From Caballeronia glebae (GTDB lineage: Bacteria; Pseudomonadota; Gammaproteobacteria; Burkholderiales; Burkholderiaceae), in NCBI RefSeq assembly GCF_001545035.1, contig NZ_FCOJ02000005.1, forward strand, positions 62,001 through 126,000: a stretch of 64,000 bases of DNA, given 5' to 3'. Made by a program: the position numbers and the translations under genes. Position 1 is the stretch's first letter; every line of letters begins with the position of its first letter. Below, piece by piece: positions 15,601 to 23,954 of the stretch. Below the pieces are notes generated by a model. The model did no database searches. It was given only the letters and a program-made list of their open reading frames with translations, and was not told the DNA's origin.

Positions 15601-17109
15601 ATGATCGGTATCAATAGCAATATCAATTCGCTGGTTGCACAGCAGAACCTCAACAGCACGCAAAGCGCGCTGTCATCGGCTATCACGCGTCTGTCGTCGG
15701 GCAAGCGCATCAACAGCGCTGCTGACGATGCTGCTGGCCAGGCAATCGCGTCGCGCATGACGTCGCAGATCAACGGTTTGAACCAGGGCGTGTCGAACGC
15801 GAACGACGGCGTGTCGATGACGCAAACCGCATCGAGCGGCTTGAATCAGATCACCGACAACCTGCAACGTATTCGTCAGCTCGCCGTGCAAGCGTCGAGC
15901 GGCTCGCTGTCCGCGAGCGACCAGGCGTCGCTGCAAAAGGAAGTGACGCAGCGTATCGCCGAAGTGAACCGTATCGCTTCGCAAACGACGTACAACGGCA
16001 CGAACGTGCTCGACGGCTCGGCTGGTCAAGTCAGCTTCCAGGTCGGCGCGAACGTCGGTCAGACGATCAGCATCGACCTGAGCAAGGGCGTGTCGGCTGC
16101 CCAGCTCGGCGGCGGCGTGCCGCAAAAGGGCACGACGATCTCGACGATCAGCGGCATCAGCCTCGACAGCGCCGGCGCAGCATCCGCGGCAGGCACGACT
16201 CCGGCGATCACCTCGATCAACGTGCTGGCTGACGGCAACGGCGGCTTCTCGTTCACCGACCAGAACAACCAGGCGCTGTCGTCGAGCGTGACGAATTCGC
16301 TCTTCGGTTCGAGCACGGCCGGTTCGACGACGAATCCGAAGCCGCTGACGCTGTCAGGCTCGGGCGCATTCGCGAAGACGGTTCAAGCGACGGCTCAGGG
16401 CACCGCGGCAACGGCTCTCGGCACGATCAGCACGACCAACGGCGCAACCGGGGCCGGCACGTATGCCACGGCGAACCAGAACCTCGGCACGGTTTCCGGC
16501 GTCGCGCTGAATGCGGACGGTACGGCAGCAACCGGCGCCACCGCGGCCATCACGTCGATCAACGTTCTCGCGGACGGCAGCGGCGGCTTCAAGTTCACCG
16601 ACCAGAGCGGCAACGCGCTCTCCAGCGGCGCTTCTTCGCTGTTCACGGTGACGGGGGGTGCCGCTGGCGCTGGCTCGACGCTCGGCTTCACCGCCGGCGG
16701 CGCACTCGGCACGGGCGCACCGACGGGCTTCGGCACGGCCAACGAACTGGCAAGCAAGGCAGCGATCGCAACGGCGAACGCGACCAACAACCCGGTCGCC
16801 GTGTCGAGCATCGACCTGACGACGGCGAATGGCGCGAACGTCGCGATCGAATCGATCGACAACGCGCTGAACACGGTCAACAGCATCCAGTCCGGTCTCG
16901 GCGCTGCGCAAAACCGCTTCTCGTCGATCGCATCGACGCAGACGCAACAGTCGACCAACCTGTCGTCCGCTCAGTCGCAAATCACCGACGCGAACTTCGC
17001 GCAGGAAACGGCGAATCTGTCGAAGGCTCAAGTGCTGCAACAAGCTGGTATCTCGGTGCTGGCTCAAGCGAACTCGATGCCGCAGCAGGTTCTGAAGCTC
17101 CTCGGCTAA
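15601..17109 (+). CDS. fliC: Flagellin
   Basis: Exported filament subunit, 502 residues. The D0/D1 ends are highly conserved: MIGINSNINSLVAQQNL, RLSSGKRINSAADDAAG at the N-terminus and AQVLQQAGISVLAQANSMPQQ-LKLLG at the C-terminus. The central domain (about residues 175-400) is variable, Gly/Ala/Thr-rich and contains an internal duplication (residues 181-235 and 297-349). The whole is longer than a typical 380-residue Burkholderia flagellin. The start is fixed by AGGAG 9 bases upstream. It is followed by a hairpin and a terminator, so it is monocistronic. Confidence 0.97.
   Translation: MIGINSNINSLVAQQNLNSTQSALSSAITRLSSGKRINSAADDAAGQAIASRMTSQINGLNQGVSNANDGVSMTQTASSGLNQITDNLQRIRQLAVQASSGSLSASDQASLQKEVTQRIAEVNRIASQTTYNGTNVLDGSAGQVSFQVGANVGQTISIDLSKGVSAAQLGGGVPQKGTTISTISGISLDSAGAASAAGTTPAITSINVLADGNGGFSFTDQNNQALSSSVTNSLFGSSTAGSTTNPKPLTLSGSGAFAKTVQATAQGTAATALGTISTTNGATGAGTYATANQNLGTVSGVALNADGTAATGATAAITSINVLADGSGGFKFTDQSGNALSSGASSLFTVTGGAAGAGSTLGFTAGGALGTGAPTGFGTANELASKAAIATANATNNPVAVSSIDLTTANGANVAIESIDNALNTVNSIQSGLGAAQNRFSSIASTQTQQSTNLSSAQSQITDANFAQETANLSKAQVLQQAGISVLAQANSMPQQVLKLLG
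16141..16305 (+). repeat. Internal flagellin repeat, copy 1
   Basis: Encodes flagellin residues 181-235. It shares the framework ISG(I/V)-L--(A/D)GA--, AITSINVLADG-GGF-FTDQ and NALSS-SLF with copy 2 at 16489-16647. This lies in the surface-exposed variable domain. Confidence 0.8.
16489..16647 (+). repeat. Internal flagellin repeat, copy 2
   Basis: Encodes flagellin residues 297-349, matching copy 1 with AITSINVLADGSGGFKFTDQ. The copies are diverged (for example NGGFSF against SGGFKF), so the duplication is not recent. Confidence 0.8.
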
Positions 17110-17130
17110 GCATCGCCGGCGGCGCTGTAA

Positions 17131-17162
17131 CCGGCGCGCATTATCAGTACAATGCGCGCCGG
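17131..17162 (+). other. Strong hairpin after fliC stop
   Basis: Perfect 12-bp stem CCGGCGCGCATT / AATGCGCGCCGG with an 8-base loop, 21 bases past the fliC stop and without a T-run. It probably protects the abundant flagellin mRNA from 3' exonucleases. Confidence 0.7.
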
Positions 17163-17199
17163 GTGTAACAAAGCATCGCAGCAGAAGTAAAAGCAGTCG

Positions 17200-17233
17200 G
17201 CGCAACGGGAGCTCGTCTCCCTTTGCGCGTTTT
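17200..17233 (+). terminator. Rho-independent terminator between fliC and fliD
   Basis: Stem GCGCAA-C-GGGAG / CTCCC-T-TTGCGC (one mismatch, 5-base loop) followed by GTTTT. It lies about 90 bases after fliC and separates it from fliD. Confidence 0.8.
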
Positions 17234-17294
17234 CGGGAGATGACGACTCCCGCCCAATTTCGAACGATCGCGAAACGTAACGACCGGAGCACAC

Positions 17295-18821
17295 ATGACC
17301 ACCGTAGCCACGACCTCGGGTTCCACTGTCGATCCGACGAGCGCCGTCCAGCAGGCCGCGCAGTCGATCATCAGCGGTTCCACGAACTCGACGATGGACG
17401 TGAACTCGCTCGTCACCGCGATCGTCAACGCGAAGGTCGCGGGACAAACCGACGCGCTCAACAACAAGAAAACGGCCGACAACACGCAGCTCACCGCGAT
17501 CGGCACGCTCAAATCCGTGCTCTCGCTGCTGCAAAGTTCGATCACGAACCTCGCCAACGGCAAGACGCTCGGCTCGTTCACGGCCACCGCCAACGGCAAG
17601 GGGCTCACGGGCAGCGCGGACACCACCGCGGTCGCGGGCAGCTATGCGGTGAACGTGACCAATGTCGCGTCGGCGCAATCGCTCACCTCCGGCGTGTTCT
17701 CGACGACCGACAAGCTCGGCACCGGCTCGATCACGCTGAAAGTCGGCAACAACACGAGCACCATCAAGCTCGACGACACCAACAACACGCTCTCGGGCAT
17801 TGTGTCGGCGATCAATTCGGCATCCGACAATCCCGGCGTTTCGGCGACCATCGTCAACGGCTCGGACGGCGCGCACCTCGTGCTGCGCTCCACGTCGACG
17901 GGGCTCGGCAACGCCATCAACGTGGATGTCAACGCGGACGACAGCACGTCTGCGATCAACAAGCTCAAGGTCGGCTCGTCGACCACGACGACCGACCCCG
18001 ACCCGACCGACAACACCAAAACCATCACCGTTCCCGAGCACACGACCATCGACGGCGCGAACGGCTGGACGCAATCCAGCGCGGGCGTGGACTCGCACCT
18101 GACGGTCGCGGGCACGCCGATCACGAGTTCGAGCAATACGATCAAGGAAGCGGTCACGGGCGTCTCGATGACGATTACGGCGGACTCGGTCGGCACGACG
18201 CAGACGCTCACGATCGGCCAGGATGTCGCCGGCCAGAAGACGGCCATCGACGCGTTCGTCACGGCGTACAACAACTTCGTCAGCACGGCGTCGTCGCTGA
18301 CGTCGTTCGATTCGACGGCCAGCTCGCAAGGCGCGCTGCTCGGCGACTCGATGATGAACACGATCAAGAACACGCTCGCGAACACGATCAGCAAGGGCAT
18401 CGGCGCGGGCGCGGGCAAGGTGAACCTCGCGTCGATCGGCATTACGCTGCAGCCGGACGGAACGCTCAGCACGGACGAAGATGCGCTCACCAGCGCGCTG
18501 ACCAACAATTCGGGCACCGTTGCATCGCTCTTCAATTCCACCGACGGCGTCGCCGCGCAACTGAACACGAGCCTGACGGCGTTCCTGCAAACGGGCGGCA
18601 TCATCGACACGCGCACGACGGCGCTCAACGACGACCTGACGAGCATCGCCGATCAGCAGACGCAGCTCACCACGTACACGCAGCAGTTGACGACCAACTA
18701 CAACAATCAGTTCACCGCGCTCAACACTTTGATGTCCAGCATGTCGACGCAATCGAGCTATCTGACGGCGCTCTTCGGCGGCACGAATAGCGCGGGCGCA
18801 ATGGCGACGAACGCGAAGTAA
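17295..18821 (+). CDS. fliD: Flagellar filament cap protein FliD
   Basis: Exported cap (hook-associated protein 2) that folds flagellin at the filament tip. The 508 residues have the FliD N-terminal domain (MDVNSLVTAIVNAKVAGQTDAL, LKSVLSLLQSSI) and C-terminal coiled-coil domain (QQTQLTTYTQQLTTNYNNQFTALNTLMSSM). The middle is Thr/Ser/Asp-rich and variable. It is followed after 15 bases by fliT, its chaperone in enteric bacteria. No clear FliA box was found in the gap after fliC. Confidence 0.95.
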   Translation: MTTVATTSGSTVDPTSAVQQAAQSIISGSTNSTMDVNSLVTAIVNAKVAGQTDALNNKKTADNTQLTAIGTLKSVLSLLQSSITNLANGKTLGSFTATANGKGLTGSADTTAVAGSYAVNVTNVASAQSLTSGVFSTTDKLGTGSITLKVGNNTSTIKLDDTNNTLSGIVSAINSASDNPGVSATIVNGSDGAHLVLRSTSTGLGNAINVDVNADDSTSAINKLKVGSSTTTTDPDPTDNTKTITVPEHTTIDGANGWTQSSAGVDSHLTVAGTPITSSSNTIKEAVTGVSMTITADSVGTTQTLTIGQDVAGQKTAIDAFVTAYNNFVSTASSLTSFDSTASSQGALLGDSMMNTIKNTLANTISKGIGAGAGKVNLASIGITLQPDGTLSTDEDALTSALTNNSGTVASLFNSTDGVAAQLNTSLTAFLQTGGIIDTRTTALNDDLTSIADQQTQLTTYTQQLTTNYNNQFTALNTLMSSMSTQSSYLTALFGGTNSAGAMATNAK

Positions 18822-18836
18822 AGGCGGAGACGGAAC

Positions 18837-19136
18837 ATGAACCAGCAGGAAGTGATTCAAAACGCGTGGTCGCTGACCGAGGCGATCGAAGAAGCGGTGA
18901 GCAAGAGCGACTGGGCGCGCGCCGCCGAGCTCGACGAAGCGCGCGCTCCGTTCGTGATGGCGCTGCAGGCGCAACAACCGGCGCACGCACTTGCGATCAT
19001 CCGCAAGATCCAGGCGAGCATCGAAAGCGTTGCCGTTCGCGCGCGCGATGCGCAGGCAACGTTGTCGGCTGGCTATCGCCGTTCGATGGACGGAGCGAAA
19101 GCGGCCAGCCGATATCATCAGGCCGCGCGCTTCTAA
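18837..19136 (+). CDS. fliT: FliT-like flagellar chaperone
   Basis: A small helical protein of 99 residues (IQNAWSLTEAIEEAVSKSDWARAAELDEARAPFV; C-terminal ESVAVRARDAQATLSAGY). Position directly after fliD, size and helix pattern fit FliT, the FliD export chaperone that can also inhibit FlhDC. FliT sequences diverge strongly, so the name rests partly on context. The ribosome-binding site GGCGGAGA precedes the ATG. Its stop codon overlaps the -35 box of a perfect sigma-28 promoter. Confidence 0.8.
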   Translation: MNQQEVIQNAWSLTEAIEEAVSKSDWARAAELDEARAPFVMALQAQQPAHALAIIRKIQASIESVAVRARDAQATLSAGYRRSMDGAKAASRYHQAARF

Positions 19137-19160
19137 AGTTTTCCGCCCACGCGCCGATAA
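19134..19160 (+). promoter_or_regulatory. Perfect sigma-28 promoter after fliT
   Basis: TAAAGTTT (19134-19141), 11 bases, GCCGATAA (19153-19160): all 16 positions match the FliA consensus with exact spacing. It points away from fliT at a 60-base stretch with no open reading frame, closed by a terminator. The next gene is on the opposite strand. Confidence 0.75.
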
Positions 19161-19166
19161 CAAGTT

Positions 19167-19247
19167 CAAGAACAACAAGAACGACGCGCCGGTTTCAGCG
19201 GCGCGCTGCTTCGCGCTTCAATGCCCGCTTCGGCGGGCATTTTTATT
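19167..19247 (+). ncRNA. Candidate sigma-28-dependent small RNA
   Basis: Inferred transcript of about 80 bases from the perfect FliA promoter to the terminator at 19221-19247. The 5' part (19167-19184) is A/C-rich and unpaired, as in seed regions. It is followed by hairpin CGCGCCG (19185-19191) / CGGCGCG (19199-19205), then a UUCG-loop terminator with a U-rich tail of the kind bound by Hfq. No plausible small protein with a ribosome-binding site is encoded. In E. coli several sigma-28-dependent small RNAs tune flagellar timing; this could be an independent counterpart. The alternative is a leftover promoter of a lost flagellar gene. Confidence 0.5.
19221..19247 (+). terminator. UUCG-loop terminator
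   Basis: Eight-base-pair stem ATGCCCGC / GCGGGCAT closed by the very stable TTCG loop and followed by TTTTATTT. It ends fliD-fliT transcripts and the proposed small RNA, 21 bases before the convergent exchanger stop. Confidence 0.93.
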
Positions 19248-19267
19248 TGCGATTCCGCAGAAGCGTC

Positions 19268-20278
19268 TCAGCGCCCGAGCGTCAACACGAGATAGGCCGC
19301 GTATAACACGCCGTTGCCAAGCAACGCCCAAAGCACGATCCCGTTCTTCTTCGCATTGAACCTCAGCCACGCGGCGGCCGCGAGCGTGATCAGCACGCCC
19401 GTCAGCACTTCAATGCGCGGCTCCCAGGGCGTCAGCATGATGCCGATCGCCGGCAGCAACGTGCCTTGAAACACCATCGCGCCGGTGATGTTGCCGAACG
19501 CGAGCGTGTCCTTCCCTCTGCGCGCCCACATGATGCTGTTCACCTTCTCCGGCAGCTCGGTGGCGATCGGAATGATGATGAGCGACAGCAGCAGCGCCGA
19601 AATTCCCAGCGCATGCGACACGCCCTCGACGCCGTGAATGAAGCCTTTCGCGCCGCCCACCAGCAACACGATGCCGACGAAAAACTGCAGCATGATCGTG
19701 CCCAGCGACGTCTTCAGGCCGAGCCGCGAAACAAACAAGGTCTCGGGTGCTTCCGTGCCGTGCCCGCCCTCGACGAGCTTCGCCGAAGCCCTGAACGTCG
19801 AGATCACATAGACGACATACAGCGCAACCAGCCCGGCCCCGAACAGCGCGCGCACCTGCCACGCATGATGCGGCACGAACATCGCGGCGCACGCAATCAG
19901 GAACGCGAACAAAAAGAAGTTGAGATCGCGCGTGAAACCGGTGTGCTCCGGCACGATCCGTCCGCGCAAGCCGCGCGACTTGATAATCGCGAATGCCATG
20001 AGACACGTGGAAAGCGTCGCGAGCATGAGCGGCGCGCCGAGAATCGCACCGACGCCGATTTCTTCGTTGACCGCACGGCTCGCCGTGCCGCCGAGCAACG
20101 CGATGATCGGCACCGTCGTTTCCGGCAACGCCGTGCCGACCGCCGCGAACAGCGATCCGGTCACGCCTTCGGAAATGCCGAGCCGTTCGCCGAGATGTTC
20201 GAGCGCATTCGTGAAAAGCTCCGCCGCGATCAGGATGATCGCGAGCATCAGCGCGAGTTCGATAAAGAGCATCGTCAT
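19268..20278 (-). CDS. Sodium/calcium-exchanger-family cation transporter
   Basis: Inner-membrane antiporter of 336 residues in the CaCA superfamily. It has about ten hydrophobic helices and the two inverted alpha-repeats, each with the ion-binding Glu: GTALPETTVPIIALLGG in the first half and PIATELPEKVNSIMWAR in the second. The start at MTMLFIELALML is preferred because the first helix begins there; the longer reading prepends 67 polar residues. A yybP-ykoY riboswitch lies 158 bases upstream. Because that riboswitch senses Mn2+ and often controls exporters, this protein may export manganese (or calcium). Substrate not shown. Confidence 0.88.
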   Translation of the reverse strand: MTMLFIELALMLAIILIAAELFTNALEHLGERLGISEGVTGSLFAAVGTALPETTVPIIALLGGTASRAVNEEIGVGAILGAPLMLATLSTCLMAFAIIKSRGLRGRIVPEHTGFTRDLNFFLFAFLIACAAMFVPHHAWQVRALFGAGLVALYVVYVISTFRASAKLVEGGHGTEAPETLFVSRLGLKTSLGTIMLQFFVGIVLLVGGAKGFIHGVEGVSHALGISALLLSLIIIPIATELPEKVNSIMWARRGKDTLAFGNITGAMVFQGTLLPAIGIMLTPWEPRIEVLTGVLITLAAAAWLRFNAKKNGIVLWALLGNGVLYAAYLVLTLGR

Positions 20279-20399
20279 GCGGCGCCTCGCACGAAAACAT
20301 GCGGCGGGCGCGCAAGCGTGCGCGATAAACGGGGAGAAAAACGGGGATCTTGTAGTTGTGGGGACACGATGATTCCACGGCCGGACGTCGAGCGAACCA

Positions 20400-20568
20400 C
20401 GATGCGCCACGCGCCGTCCGACCAAGAACGACATAGCGCATCGATGGTCTCGCCAAACCGTTCCGGTCGAACGCGCCACGGCAGCAGGGCCGAGGATGTT
20501 GACGCGTTCTCCTTCGCTCGCGAAGGAAGGCTACTCCCCAAAGACGGCGCAAGTTTAGCCCGATGCGC
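20400..20568 (-). promoter_or_regulatory. yybP-ykoY manganese riboswitch with switching stem
   Basis: On the minus strand the region has the hallmarks of the yybP-ykoY element: GGGGAGTAG (complement of 20531-20539), GTCAACA (20497-20503) and GGTTTGGCGAGACCA (20445-20459), the last nearly identical to the E. coli mntP/alx leaders. P1 forms between GCGCATCG (20561-20568) and CGATGCGC (20436-20443). A second GCGCATCG occurs downstream at 20400-20407 and could capture the same P1 strand, giving two exclusive folds. It lies in the leader of the exchanger. The remaining 120 bases to the ATG contain a C/T-rich stretch that may form the expression platform. Confidence 0.88.
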
Positions 20569-20718
20569 CCCGTTTCGGCAAGCCGCGAATAAGCGTATGC
20601 CGATCGAATCGTTGTCGGCGACGGATGCATTCGCTAATCTACCCGCGCTGGGCGCGTGGCTTGCTGCGCGTGCCCAAAGCTCATCCACGAACAAAAAATG
20701 AAGATCACGGGAGATCTC

Positions 20719-22314
20719 ATGCGCCTGAAACTATTCGCCGCGGCCGCCGCGATGGCAATGCTCGCCGCGCCGACGCTCGCGATGTCCAAGCCGCTCACCG
20801 TCTGCACCGAATCGAGTCCGGACGGCTTCGATGTCGTGCAATTCAATTCGCTCGTGACGACCAACGCGTCCGCGGACGTCCTCTTCAATACGCTCGTCTC
20901 CTACGATGAAGCCGCGAAGAAGGTCGTGCCCTCGCTCGCGGACAAGTGGGACGTGAGCAGCGACGGCCTCACCTACACCTTCCATCTGCGTCCGAACGTC
21001 CAGTTCCAGACGACCGATTACTTCAAGCCGACGCGTCCGCTCGATGCCGGCGACGTCGTCTTCACGTTCACGCGCATGCTCTCGGACGACAATCCGTGGT
21101 ACAAGGTTGCGGGCGCGAGCGGCTTTCCGCACGCGCAGTCGATGGGCCTCGTGAAGCTCATCAAGACCGTATCGAAAGTCGACGACCATACGGTGAAATT
21201 CGAGCTTAACGAGCCGAACGCGACCTTCGTGCCGATCCTCACGATGGGCTTCGCATCGATCTATTCATCGGAATATGCGGACAAGCTGCTGAAGGCGAAC
21301 CAGCAGGTCGATCTGAACAACAAGCCGATCGGCACCGGCCCGTTCGTGTTGAAGAGCTACACGAAGGATTCGGTCATTCGCTACGACGTGAACCCGACCT
21401 ACTGGGGGCCGAAGCCGAAGATCGACCGGCTGATCTATGCAATCACGCCCGACGCGTCCGTGCGCGCGCAGAAGATCAAGGCGGGCGAATGTCAGATCGC
21501 GCTGTCGCCGAAGCCGCAGGACGTCACCGACGCGAAGCGGGACAAGTCGCTGAAAGTGAGCGAAGCGCCGGCGTTCATGACGGCCTTCGTCGCGCTCAAC
21601 ACGCAGAAGAAGCCGCTCGACAATCCGAAAGTGCGACAGGCGATCAACATGGCGTTCGACCGCACGACGTACATGAAGACCGTGTTCGATAACACCGACA
21701 CGCCCGCTGTGAATCCGTATCCGCCGAATACGTGGAGCTACGACAAGAGCATCGCGGCGTACAAGTATTCATCGGCCGATGCGAAGAAGCTGCTCGCCGA
21801 CGCGGGCTTCCCGAACGGCTTCGACACGACGATCTGGGTGCGCCCGAACGGCAGCGTGCTGAATCCGAATCCGAAGGCGGGTGCGGAACTGCTGCAGGCC
21901 GATCTCGCGAGAATCGGCGTGAAGGCGCAGGTGAGAGTGATCGAATGGGGCGAATTGATCAAGCAGGCGAAGCAAGGTCAGCACGACATGCTGTTCATGG
22001 GCTGGGCCGGCGACAATGGCGACCCGGACAACTACATGTCGCCGCTTTTCAGCTGCAATGCGGTGAAGTCGGGCATCAACTTCGCGCGCTATTGCGACAG
22101 CCAGCTAGACAAGCTGATTGCCGATGGCAAATCGACCGCCGATGTCGCGAAACGCACGAAGGCGTATGTCGACGCGCAGAAGATCATCCACGATCAGGCG
22201 CTGTGGATTCCGCTCGTCTATCCGACGGCGGCCGCGCTCACGCGCGCGAACGTCAGCGGTTATAGCGTGAGTCCGTTCGGGCGCGTGAACTTCGGCGGCG
22301 TGTCCGTGCAGTAA
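20719..22314 (+). CDS. Periplasmic peptide-binding protein (DppA-like, family 5)
   Basis: Solute-binding protein of an ABC importer, 531 residues, close to E. coli DppA (535). A signal peptide (MRLKLFAAAAAMAMLAAPTLA) leads into KPLTVCTESSPDGFDVVQF, and the family-5 core includes YDEAAKKVVPSLADKWDVS and ALNTQKKPLDNPKVRQAINMAFDR. The ATG at 20719 is chosen because GGGAG lies 5 bases upstream and the signal peptide begins there; an ATG at 20701 would add six residues. No permease or ATPase gene is adjacent, so it is an orphan binding protein. It ends 6 bases from the convergent metallo-hydrolase stop. Confidence 0.9.
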   Translation: MRLKLFAAAAAMAMLAAPTLAMSKPLTVCTESSPDGFDVVQFNSLVTTNASADVLFNTLVSYDEAAKKVVPSLADKWDVSSDGLTYTFHLRPNVQFQTTDYFKPTRPLDAGDVVFTFTRMLSDDNPWYKVAGASGFPHAQSMGLVKLIKTVSKVDDHTVKFELNEPNATFVPILTMGFASIYSSEYADKLLKANQQVDLNNKPIGTGPFVLKSYTKDSVIRYDVNPTYWGPKPKIDRLIYAITPDASVRAQKIKAGECQIALSPKPQDVTDAKRDKSLKVSEAPAFMTAFVALNTQKKPLDNPKVRQAINMAFDRTTYMKTVFDNTDTPAVNPYPPNTWSYDKSIAAYKYSSADAKKLLADAGFPNGFDTTIWVRPNGSVLNPNPKAGAELLQADLARIGVKAQVRVIEWGELIKQAKQGQHDMLFMGWAGDNGDPDNYMSPLFSCNAVKSGINFARYCDSQLDKLIADGKSTADVAKRTKAYVDAQKIIHDQALWIPLVYPTAAALTRANVSGYSVSPFGRVNFGGVSVQ

Positions 22315-22320
22315 GCGATG

Positions 22321-23394
22321 TCAAACCGGCGTGAAGCGGATCACGCCATCGTCGCCGGTCTGACGTGCGAGCGTGCCATCGAGCCAAAGCAAATTCAGAT
22401 GCGCGAGCGCTTCGCCGAGCGCGAATGTCATCTGATGAATATCGAGCTTGCGCTTGAACATGATCGGCACGATATCGGCGGCGCTGCAGGGCTTCTGCGC
22501 GCACGCCTCGCGCACTTCCGCCAGCCGCGCGCGATGATGCTCGCGCAATTGCCCGATGCGCCTTCGCACGCCGCGAAACGGCTTGCCGTGCGAAGGCAGC
22601 GCGAACGTATCGTCGGGCATGGTTTCGTAGCGGCCGAGCGATTCCAGATACAGCGCCAGCGGATTGCCCTCTGGCTCGACCGCGAACACCGAGACATTCG
22701 TCGAAATGCGCGGCAACACCATGTCGCCGGAGACGAGCAATTTGTCGGCGGAGCTAAAGAGCGCGCTGTGCTCGGGCGAATGGCCATAACCCGTCACCAC
22801 TTCCCAGTTTCGCGCGGCGATTCGAATGACATCGCCGTTGCGGATACGCCGATATTCAGCCGGAATCGAAGGCACGAGCGCCGGGTAATAGCTGTCGCGC
22901 TTGCGTAGCGCATCGAGCGAGGCTTCGTCCGTCAGACCGTGCGCCGCGAAATGCGCCGCCGCGCGCTCGCCCCCCGCGTTGGAGCCGTCGCCCGCGGCCA
23001 TCACGCGGCCCATCGCGTATTCGCCGAGCGAAATCCAGAGGCGCACGTTCCAGCGTTGCCGGTCGCCGCCCGTGCAGATCCAGTCGGCCAGGCCCAGATG
23101 ATCCGGATGACAATGCGTGACGATCACGCGCAGCACCGGCAAGCCGTCGAGCGCGGAATCGAACACGCGCTCCCAGTTCGCGCGAATCGTATCGCTCGAA
23201 ATGCCGCAATCGACGACGGTCCAGCCTTTCACGCCGTCGATCTCGTCGCGCAGCAGCCAGAGGTTGATGTGATCGAGCGCGAACGGCAACGGCATGCGCA
23301 GCCAGAACACGCCCGGCGCCACTTCCTTGACGCCGCCCGATTCGGGCAGTTGATCCGCGAAAACATAGTCGAGCTGGTGTTCGAGTGCGTTCAT
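22321..23394 (-). CDS. Metallo-beta-lactamase-fold hydrolase
   Basis: A 357-residue MBL-fold protein with the dizinc motif THCHPDH (His94, His96, Asp98, His99), then GYGHSPEH and SGDMVLP supplying further ligands, and a C-terminal helical region of about 100 residues. The family includes thioesterases, glyoxalase II and lactonases. It diverges from a MerR regulator across about 105 bases that carry a palindromic operator-like site, so it may be one of that regulator's targets. It may act on acyl-CoA thioesters given the neighbouring genes, but this is inference. Confidence 0.85.
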   Translation of the reverse strand: MNALEHQLDYVFADQLPESGGVKEVAPGVFWLRMPLPFALDHINLWLLRDEIDGVKGWTVVDCGISSDTIRANWERVFDSALDGLPVLRVIVTHCHPDHLGLADWICTGGDRQRWNVRLWISLGEYAMGRVMAAGDGSNAGGERAAAHFAAHGLTDEASLDALRKRDSYYPALVPSIPAEYRRIRNGDVIRIAARNWEVVTGYGHSPEHSALFSSADKLLVSGDMVLPRISTNVSVFAVEPEGNPLALYLESLGRYETMPDDTFALPSHGKPFRGVRRRIGQLREHHRARLAEVREACAQKPCSAADIVPIMFKRKLDIHQMTFALGEALAHLNLLWLDGTLARQTGDDGVIRFTPV

Positions 23395-23441
23395 TCGGTG
23401 CCTGTCTCCGGGTTTGCGCCGCGTTGCAATTTGGCCAGGTT

Positions 23442-23459
23442 GACGATAACGTAAACGTC
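23442..23459. promoter_or_regulatory. Imperfect palindrome, candidate MerR/LiuR operator
   Basis: GACG-ATAACGTAAA-CGTC is an 18-base imperfect palindrome centred on ACGT, in the divergent gap between the metallo-hydrolase and the MerR gene. From memory, LiuR-type MerR regulators of branched-chain amino acid catabolism bind TTACGT/ACGTAA-like palindromes, which this resembles. Confidence 0.4.
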
Positions 23460-23499
23460 CATTCTAACGTTGCGCGCGCATTTGCGCTGCCGGCCGGCA

Positions 23500-23922
23500 A
23501 TGACTCAACCGACGCATTACACGATCACCGAACTGGCGCGCGAATTCGACATCACGCCGCGCGCCATTCGCTTCTACGAAGATCAGGGCCTGCTCGCGCC
23601 GAAGCGCGAAGGCTCGAACGGCCTGCGGCGCGTGTACTCGGCGCGCGATCGCACGCGCCTCAAGCTCACGTTGCGCGGCAAGCGGCTCGGCTTCACGCTG
23701 TCGGAAATCGGCACGCTGCTCGATCTTTATGACTCGCCCACCGGCACCGCCGCGCAACTCCAGGCATTCGTCGATACCATCGCCGCGCATCGCGAAGTGC
23801 TCAAGCGCCAACTCGAAGACCTGAACACGACGCTGGCCGAACTCTCGGCATACGAAGAGCAAGGCCGCGCGCTGCTCGCGGCGGGAATCGAAAAGCGCGC
23901 ACGCAGATCCAAAGCGGCGTGA
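23500..23922 (+). CDS. MerR-family transcriptional regulator (LiuR-like)
   Basis: A 140-residue activator/repressor with an N-terminal winged helix (YTITELAREFDITPRAIRFYEDQGLLAP, then RVYSARDRTRLKLTLRGKRLG) and a dimerisation coiled coil (residues about 80-120). No cysteine pattern of a metal or redox sensor is present, which fits the LiuR group that senses an acyl-CoA. The start at MTQPTHYTITEL is preferred to a codon 10 residues earlier. It heads the series merR-aceK-can-thiolase. Regulation of acyl-CoA metabolism is inferred from context. Confidence 0.85.
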   Translation: MTQPTHYTITELAREFDITPRAIRFYEDQGLLAPKREGSNGLRRVYSARDRTRLKLTLRGKRLGFTLSEIGTLLDLYDSPTGTAAQLQAFVDTIAAHREVLKRQLEDLNTTLAELSAYEEQGRALLAAGIEKRARRSKAA

Positions 23923-23954
23923 CGTGACATCCAAACACGAAGCGCAGGGTCGAT

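Noticed and set aside
17106..19178. 690-codon open frame on the minus strand
   Set aside because: It covers fliD and fliT in antisense, has Arg-rich composition and no domain; fliD and fliT are unmistakable.
22315..22320. Search for a terminator between the peptide-binding protein and metallo-hydrolase
   Set aside because: Only 6 bases separate the stops and no hairpin with T-run was found there.
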